Of a stretch of DNA of 5,126 nucleotides, positions 1-5,126 are shown one piece after another. The DNA is from Bacteroidales bacterium (lineage in GTDB: Bacteria; Bacteroidota; Bacteroidia; Bacteroidales; UBA3824). The stretch spans positions 1 through 5,126 of the forward strand of contig JAGCNK010000159.1 of the NCBI GenBank assembly GCA_017645985.1. The letters run 5' to 3'. Position numbers and translations under genes: made by a program. Under the pieces are notes generated by a model. The model did not search any database and had not been told where the DNA came from. It saw only the letters and a list, made by a program, of their open reading frames with translations. Positions within the stretch are counted from its first letter, which is position 1; every line of letters begins with the position of its first letter.

Positions 1-2214
1 GAGGTTATCGTGTCGTCTACACGTGCCGGACTCAAGACTCCTGTGGCGTATAGCAATATCAATCAGGAGGATATACAAAAGCAGAATTTCGGAAAGGACA
101 TTCCTTTCCATCTTGCTGCCACACCTTCTATTACTACTACAAGCGACGCTGGCAACGGCGTGGGCTACACCGGCATACGTGTGCGCGGAACAGATCCTTC
201 GCGTATCAACATCACTGCCAACGGAATCCCTGTAAAAGATGCCGAAAGCGCTCAGGTTTATTGGGTGAATATGGCAGATTTTGCGTCAAGCACCAAAAGT
301 CTTCAAATTCAACGCGGCGCTGGCACTTCAACCAATGGTTCTGGTGCTTTTGGAGCAACTCTTAATATGCAAACCGAAAGCGTGGGTCAAGATGCTTACG
401 CTCAGGTAGATGCAAGCGCAGGTTCGTATGGCACACACAAAGAAACCGTTCGTTTTAGCAGCGGACTTTTAAAAGAGCATTGGGGCGTTCAAGGACGTGT
501 ATCGAACCTCCATTCCGACGGATACATCGACCGTGCACGCACCGACCTTCAATCGTACTTTATCCAAGGCGGTTATTTTTCCGATAAGACTGTGGTTAAG
601 TTTGTGAATTTCAGCGGACAAGAGGAGACTTACCACGCTTGGGATTACACTGCCAAATGCGACCAGGAGGCCTACGGACGCACCTTCAACTCGTGCGGCA
701 TTATGGCATATGATGACAATTACACCCCCATAGCGTATTACGACAAGCAGATCGACAAATACACTCAGCAGAATTTTCAGTTGCTCGTGGATAAATACAT
801 CAACCCGTTCCTCACGTTCAACGCAGGACTTCATTACACCCACGGTTTCGGATATTATCAGGAATACAAGATGGGAAAGACAATCGCAGAATATCTCCTG
901 AGCACAGATTGGGATGAAGAAGCAGACCTTATCCGCAAAAAGGCAATGGATAACGATTTCTTCGGCGCTGTTGGTTCGCTCAACTTCGACAACAAAAATG
1001 GCCTCACAGCCACTCTCGGCGGCGGTTGGAACAAGTACGACGGCGGACACATCGGAAACGTTCTTTGGTGCGAAAAAGTGGATCTTGCCTCCGACCACGA
1101 ATATTACAACAACAACGGCGTAAAAATCGACGGCAACATCTACGGCAAGGTAAACTATCAGATAACCAAATTTTTAAACGCATTTGTAGACCTTCAATAC
1201 CGCCACACAAGCACCAAAATGAATGGTCCGAGCGACGATTTTGACAACTACGAGCAAATAATCTACGCCAACACATACCGCTACGACTTTTTCAATCCCA
1301 AAGCGGGAATCTTCGCCGACATCACCGACAATGACAAAGTATACGCTTCGGTAGCCGTAGCACACAAAGAGCCTACCCGCAATGACTACGAAGAACATCT
1401 CGGCGCCGACATCAAGGCAGAGCAGCTCACCGACTACGAGATTGGTTACAAACGCCTCGGCAAGGTGTTCTCAGCAGGATTGAACTATTATTATATGTAT
1501 TACAAAAATCAGTTTGTACTTACCGGTCAGCTCAACGAGATAGGAGAGATGATAGCCTCTAACGACAATTCAGGTCGCAGTTACCGCGCAGGAATAGAAC
1601 TTGAAGCCGCTTTTCAGCCGGTTGATTGGTTCCGTTGGGACGCTAACGCCACTTTCAGCCGCAACCGAAACAAGCATTTCACCGTAGCAATCGATGATCC
1701 AGAAGTTTACAATCCCGACGACTCATCTACTCACGGAACCGAAGCAGTGGATTTAGGCAGCACACCCACAGCATTTTCGCCGGAGGTAATTGCTAACAAC
1801 ATATTCACATTTAACAAGAAAGGATTTTCGGCATCGATAGTTACCCGTTTCATCGGAAAACAGTATCTAACCAACTATGGTTTCGAATATTACGTATGCG
1901 ACGGCAAACGTGAGAAATACATCCCCGACGGTGCAAAATATTCCTTGATGCTCGACAAGTTTACCACCACCGACATCAACCTTTCGTACACTTTCAATTT
2001 CAGAGTTCCCAAATCATTGACTCTTGGCGTGTCGATTTACAACATATTCTCAGCCGAATACGACAACAACGGATGGGGCGGCTGCCTGGTAAACACCAAA
2101 TCCGACGGAAGTTTATATGCGTGGAATCACTACAAAAAAGTAGGAGCGTGGGGCGCCGGTTTTGCACCATCTGCACCGATTAATTTCTTGGTTCACGCAA
2201 GCATTAAATTTTAA
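1..2214 (+). CDS. TonB-dependent outer-membrane receptor, probable thiamine receptor (5' partial)
   Basis: The reading frame is open from base 1 and ends at TAA 2212-2214, giving 737 residues without the true start. It begins EVIVSSTRAG, the usual run into the plug domain of Bacteroidota receptors, so the GTG at base 10 is an internal valine and not a start; signal peptide, TonB box and any CarboxypepD-like N-terminal domain lie upstream. The plug covers about residues 14-125, with IRVRGTD at 59-65, then NGIPVKDAES and GAFGATLNM near its end. The rest is a beta-barrel rich in Tyr, Asn and Gly, ending in the sequence HASIKF with a terminal Phe as expected for BAM-dependent insertion. Two cysteines in a putative surface loop (around bases 658 and 691) could pair. 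Such receptors import substrates over the outer membrane using TonB-ExbBD energy. The thiamine assignment is inferred from the pnuT and kinase genes directly downstream; the protein sequence alone does not give the substrate. Confidence 0.93.
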   Translation, partial: EVIVSSTRAGLKTPVAYSNINQEDIQKQNFGKDIPFHLAATPSITTTSDAGNGVGYTGIRVRGTDPSRINITANGIPVKDAESAQVYWVNMADFASSTKSLQIQRGAGTSTNGSGAFGATLNMQTESVGQDAYAQVDASAGSYGTHKETVRFSSGLLKEHWGVQGRVSNLHSDGYIDRARTDLQSYFIQGGYFSDKTVVKFVNFSGQEETYHAWDYTAKCDQEAYGRTFNSCGIMAYDDNYTPIAYYDKQIDKYTQQNFQLLVDKYINPFLTFNAGLHYTHGFGYYQEYKMGKTIAEYLLSTDWDEEADLIRKKAMDNDFFGAVGSLNFDNKNGLTATLGGGWNKYDGGHIGNVLWCEKVDLASDHEYYNNNGVKIDGNIYGKVNYQITKFLNAFVDLQYRHTSTKMNGPSDDFDNYEQIIYANTYRYDFFNPKAGIFADITDNDKVYASVAVAHKEPTRNDYEEHLGADIKAEQLTDYEIGYKRLGKVFSAGLNYYYMYYKNQFVLTGQLNEIGEMIASNDNSGRSYRAGIELEAAFQPVDWFRWDANATFSRNRNKHFTVAIDDPEVYNPDDSSTHGTEAVDLGSTPTAFSPEVIANNIFTFNKKGFSASIVTRFIGKQYLTNYGFEYYVCDGKREKYIPDGAKYSLMLDKFTTTDINLSYTFNFRVPKSLTLGVSIYNIFSAEYDNNGWGGCLVNTKSDGSLYAWNHYKKVGAWGAGFAPSAPINFLVHASIKF

Positions 2215-2222
2215 CAAGCTAT

Positions 2223-2822
2223 ATGGCAGAGTATTTTCAAGAAAACTGGTTAGAAATCGTCGGCACGATTATAGGCTTTGTGTATCTATGGCAAGAGGTT
2301 AAAGCCTCTATATGGCTGTGGCTCACTGGCATAGTTATGCCGGCGATTTATACTGTGGTGTATTACAAAAGCGGACTTTACGCCGATTTTGGTATTCAGA
2401 TCTATTACATTATTGCCGCCATTTACGGTTTTTTGGTTTGGAAATTCGGCAAAAAGGACTACAAAAAAGCAGAACTTATGATTGTGCATACCTCTGCACG
2501 TCAGGCTGTTGTGCTTGCTGTTATAGCGGTTTTGGTTTTTATTCCAATTTATTTAATTTTGACCAGCTTTACCGACAGCACAGTGCCGTTTTACGACTCG
2601 GCAACCACCGCCCTCAGCGTTGTAGCATTGTGGATGTTGGCTAAGAAACACGTGGAGCAATGGTTTGTATGGATTGCCGTAGATGCCGTTAGTTCAGGAC
2701 TTTACTTCTACAAAGGAATCTATTTCACCGCCGTTCTTTACGCCGTTTACACTGTGGTAGCAATTTACGGTTACAAAAAATGGAACTTAATGGAAAAAAC
2801 CCAGTACAATGATAACGTTTGA
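2223..2822 (+). CDS. pnuT: PnuC-family inner-membrane transporter, probable thiamine transporter PnuT
   Basis: A 199-residue, very hydrophobic protein with about seven predicted membrane segments (roughly 9-23, 30-48, 52-73, 94-113, 121-140, 147-163, 167-184), a normal length for PnuC-type vitamin transporters. Family features visible are the GFVYLWQEVK stretch near the N-terminus, GLYADFGIQ at 51-59 followed by aromatic-rich AIYGFLVW, and a C-terminal part with W147, W150, D154 and the closing GYKKW at 183-187. PnuC proteins work by facilitated diffusion, with uptake driven by phosphorylation of the vitamin inside the cell. PnuC itself carries nicotinamide riboside and PnuT carries thiamine; no NAD-salvage kinase is nearby, while a thiamine pyrophosphokinase overlaps this gene, so PnuT is favoured. 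The ATG at 2223 is eight bases after the receptor stop, with no Shine-Dalgarno motif, which is usual in this phylum. Co-transcription with both neighbours is likely. Substrate is inferred from context. Confidence 0.88.
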   Translation: MAEYFQENWLEIVGTIIGFVYLWQEVKASIWLWLTGIVMPAIYTVVYYKSGLYADFGIQIYYIIAAIYGFLVWKFGKKDYKKAELMIVHTSARQAVVLAVIAVLVFIPIYLILTSFTDSTVPFYDSATTALSVVALWMLAKKHVEQWFVWIAVDAVSSGLYFYKGIYFTAVLYAVYTVVAIYGYKKWNLMEKTQYNDNV

Positions 2823-3435
2823 TTTTCAACCAGATACAGTTATTCTCGGCGGCGGCACTTACCCGATGCACCCCATACCGCAGACCCTTTTGCAAAACGC
2901 TCCCCGTGTGCAGTGTTGCGACGGTGCGGCTCAAGAATTTATAGCTCGTGGCAACACTCCTTGGCGCATTATCGGCGACGGCGACTCTATGTCCGACGAA
3001 ATCCGTCTGCAGTTTGCCGACCGCATCCGCATATTCGCAGAGCAGGAGACCAACGACCAGACCAAGAACGTGATGTACGCCCGCGACCACGGTGCCAAGC
3101 GCATTGCAATTGTGGGAGCCACAGGCCGCCGCGAAGACCACACCATCGGCAATATCAGCCTATTGACCGAATACAACAAAATGGGTCTCGAAGTGCGCAT
3201 CTACACCGACAACGGAATGTTTGTAATATGCAATGGCACAACGTCTTTTGGCGTCAAACCCGGCACTCAGATATCCATTTTCAATTGGAAAGCCCGCAAT
3301 TTCTCGTCAGAAGGTCTCCGCTACAAGCTTTTTGATTTTGACGCTCTCTGGATGGGCACGCTCAACGAGGCTACACAAAACGTGGTAACTATCAATGCCG
3401 AAGGCGTTTACATTGTTTATGTAAATTATTTGTAG
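2809..3435 (+). CDS. tnr3: Thiamine pyrophosphokinase (thiamine diphosphokinase)
   Basis: This 208-residue cytoplasmic enzyme should transfer pyrophosphate from ATP to thiamine, giving thiamine pyrophosphate and AMP. Family landmarks appear in order: VILGGGTYP (11-19), CCDGAAQEF (36-44, matching the usual C-DG-AN motif), IIGDGDSM (54-61, the IIGD-DS metal and ATP motif), QETNDQTKN (79-87, matching Q-TD--K), GATGRREDHTIGNI (103-116, matching GATGGR-DH---N), then the smaller C-terminal thiamine-binding beta domain with GTQISIFN (152-159), SSEGLRYKL (166-174) and GTLNEA (183-188). Length fits the bacterial family. The ATG at 2809 lies inside the end of pnuT, a 14-base overlap; the next in-frame ATG (2866) would remove the GGGTYP strand, so the overlapping start is preferred. 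A GGA at 2792 gives a weak upstream purine site. Its place last in the operon fits metabolic trapping of imported thiamine. The symbol follows comparative-genomics use for the Bacteroidetes gene; thiN is another name for this activity. Confidence 0.92.
   Translation: MITFDFQPDTVILGGGTYPMHPIPQTLLQNAPRVQCCDGAAQEFIARGNTPWRIIGDGDSMSDEIRLQFADRIRIFAEQETNDQTKNVMYARDHGAKRIAIVGATGRREDHTIGNISLLTEYNKMGLEVRIYTDNGMFVICNGTTSFGVKPGTQISIFNWKARNFSSEGLRYKLFDFDALWMGTLNEATQNVVTINAEGVYIVYVNYL
3406..3431 (+). terminator. Weak candidate terminator hairpin at the end of the thiamine operon
   Basis: A perfect 7-base inverted repeat, TTTACAT (3407-3413) and ATGTAAA (3419-3425) with a 5-base loop, extended by one G-U pair, is followed by TTATTT. 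It lies within the last codons of the kinase gene. The stem is AT-rich and therefore weak, and the T run is interrupted, so this is only a candidate. No better hairpin was seen in the 15 bases between the convergent genes. Confidence 0.2.
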
Positions 3436-3450
3436 AAAAGGAAAAAAACT

Positions 3451-4191
3451 TTACATATTTCCAAAACAAGCAATATTTATACTTAAACAATGATGCTTGG
3501 TTGTGAAATCTTTGTAGGGTTTTAAGCGGTTTGGGGCTATGTAATTTTGATTGAAATAATCAAAACAGTCTTTTTCGAATCTGATAGAAACCACGCAGCC
3601 AAACACGTTGAACCCTACGCCGTAAAACATAGTAAAACCTTCATTTACAGTTTTTTTGTCGATATATTCTCCTGTGGCTTTTAAGGTGATGTTGTACCTT
3701 CCGCCCGCTTCCCCTATAAAACCTATATAAAAATTGCCTAATGTAAGTCGCAAATTCAATTCGGGTGCTATAGATTGACGTGTAAAATCAATATAGCGGC
3801 TGTAGCCCGGGAGCTTCGCCTCCCAATTTTGACGTTCGTAATTGATCGTAAACTGAAAACCGAGCGGAGTTTCCTCAGGGTCGGGCATACATCCTACTGT
3901 ATATCCTATGGCAAAATTCTTAAATTTCCAATCCATTGTGTTGATTTGAGCCTCACCTTTTGGAGTGGAGATTATCTCTTTAGTTGGTATTGCCATTCTA
4001 ACAATAGGAACAAGCGGATGGCGATGCATAAAAGAATAAGCCGTAGCAAAAGGCATCGCAACACATCCATAAAAGGGATTCGAAACGGTGATAACAGGAT
4101 GAAACTCCCAAAGTGTCTCTTGCCCAAATGATTTGTTGCCAAACATCGTTAAGCACAATGCCCCGATGCAAAATACTTTTCTGAATTTCAT
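3451..4191 (-). CDS. Exported protein of unknown function, probable outer-membrane beta-barrel
   Basis: I do not recognise this 246-residue protein. It starts with a clear signal peptide: MKFRK, a hydrophobic core (V6-F17), then SFG before Q24, a likely signal peptidase I site after G23 (no lipobox cysteine). The mature part has many short alternating hydrophobic/polar stretches ending in aromatic residues, for example NFAIGYTVG (92-100), GFQFTINYERQ (111-121), APELNLRLTL (142-151), NFYIGFIGEAGGRYNITLK (153-171), FTMFYGVGFNVFG (186-198) and CLSINIACF (235-243). This resembles the strands of a small outer-membrane beta-barrel, though the final residue is Met and not an aromatic. The mature protein has six cysteines (43, 101, 199, 209, 235, 242). 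Residues 54-80 look less strand-like. The gene is a single transcription unit, convergent to the thiamine operon and divergent from metH, so context gives no function. By eye it is more AT-rich than metH; composition was not computed. A -7 promoter element precedes it closely. Confidence 0.85.
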   Translation of the reverse strand: MKFRKVFCIGALCLTMFGNKSFGQETLWEFHPVITVSNPFYGCVAMPFATAYSFMHRHPLVPIVRMAIPTKEIISTPKGEAQINTMDWKFKNFAIGYTVGCMPDPEETPLGFQFTINYERQNWEAKLPGYSRYIDFTRQSIAPELNLRLTLGNFYIGFIGEAGGRYNITLKATGEYIDKKTVNEGFTMFYGVGFNVFGCVVSIRFEKDCFDYFNQNYIAPNRLKPYKDFTTKHHCLSINIACFGNM

Positions 4192-4208
4192 TTTCCGTAA
4201 TTTTGCGG

Positions 4209-4216
4209 CAAAGATA
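4209..4216 (-). promoter_or_regulatory. Bacteroidota -7 promoter element for the unknown envelope gene
   Basis: On the minus strand this reads TATCTTTG, an exact match to the Bacteroidota primary sigma factor -7 form TAnnTTTG. It ends 17 bases before the ATG at 4191, implying a leader of roughly 10-13 bases. No TTTG -33 element is seen at the expected 19-21 base spacing (GTAG is found there), so the promoter may be weak or need an activator. Confidence 0.55.
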
Positions 4217-4237
4217 CACTATTTTACAAATAATTTC

Positions 4238-4245
4238 TACTTTTG
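4238..4245 (+). promoter_or_regulatory. Bacteroidota -7 promoter element for metH
   Basis: TACTTTTG matches TAnnTTTG and ends 18 bases before the metH ATG at 4264, implying a leader of roughly 10-14 bases. No TTTG lies at the usual -33 distance. The element faces away from the one at 4209-4216, and each falls in about the -33 region of the other promoter. Confidence 0.5.
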
Positions 4246-4263
4246 TCACAAATTTAAGCAGCA

Positions 4264-5126
4264 ATGACACCATCCCGCTATACACTTTTGCAGTCCCAAT
4301 TACAAAACCGCGTCCTCCTTCTCGACGGCGCGATGGGAAGCCTTATTCAGCAGTACAACCTTTCGGAAGAGGATTTCACCGGCGACAAGTTCGTGGGTGT
4401 GACGCTCCAAATGAAAGGCAACAACGATATTCTGAATATCACCAAACCTCAGGTTATCAAAGAGATACATTCAAGATACCTGCAAGCCGGATGCGACATC
4501 ATCGAGACCAACACTTTTAACGGAACGTCGATTTCGCAGGCTGATTACAATACGCAAAAGTATGTTTATGAGATAAATTTCAACGGCGCAAAAAACGCCC
4601 GCGAAACCGCCGATAAGTACTCCACGCCCGACAAGCCGAGGTTTGTGGCGGGTTCGATGGGTCCAACAAATAAGACCGCCTCGATGAGTCCCGATGTCAA
4701 CAATCCAGGATTCCGCGAGGTAACTTTCGACGATATGGTAGCGGCTTATACTGAGCAAGTTAGAGGACTTTTGGACGGCGGTGTGGATATTTTTTTGGTG
4801 GAGACGTGTTTCGACACTATCAACATAAAGGCAGCGTTGTACGCTATAAATCAAGAACTTGAAAAGCGCGACATCAACAAATTCCCGATTATGGTTTCGG
4901 CTACCATCGCCGACAAATCGGGCAGAACGCTTGCAGGTCAGACAGTTGAGGCGTTGCTCTATTCAGTTTCGCACATCGACTTGCTCACCATCGGCTTGAA
5001 CTGTTCGTTTGGCGCTCGCGACCTGAAACCATACCTCAAAATCCTCGGCGAAAAGTCCGTTTTCAGAATTTCGGCGCACCCAAATGCGGGGCTTCCCAAT
5101 CAATTCGGACAGTACGACCAAACGCC
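4264..5126 (+). CDS. metH: Cobalamin-dependent methionine synthase, homocysteine-binding domain (3' partial)
   Basis: The frame runs from ATG 4264 off the window end, giving 287 residues. An in-frame TAA at 4255-4257 makes this ATG the first possible start, and the N-terminus aligns nearly residue for residue with E. coli MetH from memory. Visible landmarks of the homocysteine S-methyltransferase barrel are LLLDGAMG (18-25), KGNND (51-55), DIIETNTFN (78-86), AGSMGPTNKTASMSPDVN, VETCFDT, SGRTLAGQT, GLNCSFG with C247, and HPNAGLPN (272-279). C247 matches the first of the three zinc-binding cysteines that activate homocysteine; the paired CC should lie just past the window. MetH moves a methyl group from methyltetrahydrofolate via cobalamin to homocysteine, making methionine in the cytoplasm. 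The folate, cobalamin and reactivation domains are not in view, so a full-length, split or truncated enzyme cannot be told apart. It is divergent from the unknown envelope gene and has its own promoter element. Confidence 0.95.
   Translation, partial: MTPSRYTLLQSQLQNRVLLLDGAMGSLIQQYNLSEEDFTGDKFVGVTLQMKGNNDILNITKPQVIKEIHSRYLQAGCDIIETNTFNGTSISQADYNTQKYVYEINFNGAKNARETADKYSTPDKPRFVAGSMGPTNKTASMSPDVNNPGFREVTFDDMVAAYTEQVRGLLDGGVDIFLVETCFDTINIKAALYAINQELEKRDINKFPIMVSATIADKSGRTLAGQTVEALLYSVSHIDLLTIGLNCSFGARDLKPYLKILGEKSVFRISAHPNAGLPNQFGQYDQT

Noticed and set aside
10..12. GTG as a start codon for the receptor
   Set aside because: The frame is open back to base 1 and the preceding residues (EVI) continue the conserved EVIVSSTRAG wording, so this is an internal valine of a truncated gene.
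469..1098. A 209-codon open frame on the minus strand within the receptor gene
   Set aside because: It is antisense to a well-supported receptor, has no recognisable domain, and its composition follows from the codon bias of the sense gene.
2725..3141. A 138-codon minus-strand frame across pnuT and the kinase gene
   Set aside because: It is antisense to two genes supported by conserved motifs and shows no family features of its own.
1..3435. A TPP riboswitch inside the window
   Set aside because: No thi-box-like conserved segments were seen between the genes, and the gaps of 8 bases and an overlap leave no room; it would be expected upstream of the window.
3467..3499. Inverted repeat CAAGCA/TGCTTG near the end of the unknown gene
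   Set aside because: Six-base arms with a 21-base loop inside coding sequence are expected by chance and no T run follows on the transcribed strand at the right place.
4203..4854. Open frames on both strands over the start of metH (4203-4520 plus, 4471-4854 minus)
   Set aside because: The metH frame from 4264 matches the known protein throughout, so these are out-of-frame shadows.
1..5126. Mobile elements, CRISPR arrays, tRNA or rRNA genes
   Set aside because: No transposase or integrase frame, no regularly spaced repeats and no RNA gene signature was seen; the coding genes fill nearly the whole window.

Overview
The window looks like chromosomal DNA from a member of the Bacteroidota, probably order Bacteroidales. 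The evidence is a SusC-era style TonB-dependent receptor with the typical plug wording, near absence of Shine-Dalgarno sequences, two promoter -7 elements of the Bacteroidota form TAnnTTTG, and a PnuC-family gene between an outer-membrane receptor and a thiamine pyrophosphokinase. The species cannot be told from the sequence. Gene density is high, with only short gaps.

Layout: bases 1-2214 (+) hold a TonB-dependent outer-membrane receptor cut at its 5' end by the window. Eight bases later comes a PnuC-family inner-membrane transporter (2223-2822, +), overlapping by 14 bases a thiamine pyrophosphokinase (2809-3435, +). These three form one apparent operon. Convergent to it, 15 bases away, is a single gene (3451-4191, -) for an exported, probably outer-membrane beta-barrel protein of unknown function. 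A 72-base divergent gap (4192-4263) with two outward-pointing -7 elements separates it from the start of metH (4264 to the window end, +), the cobalamin-dependent methionine synthase, of which only the homocysteine-binding domain is present.

How the genes work together: the receptor probably brings thiamine across the outer membrane using TonB energy, the PnuC-type protein (PnuT) lets it cross the inner membrane by facilitated diffusion, and the kinase converts it to thiamine pyrophosphate, which traps it in the cell and supplies the active cofactor. This receptor-pnuT-kinase arrangement is a known thiamine salvage locus in Bacteroidetes, usually under a TPP riboswitch; that leader would lie upstream of base 1 and cannot be seen. 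The substrate of the two transport proteins is inferred from the kinase, not read from their sequences. metH and the unknown gene have no evident functional link to the thiamine operon.

I found no convincing undescribed system here. The points most worth a second look are the six cysteines in the unknown envelope protein and the compact divergent promoter region.
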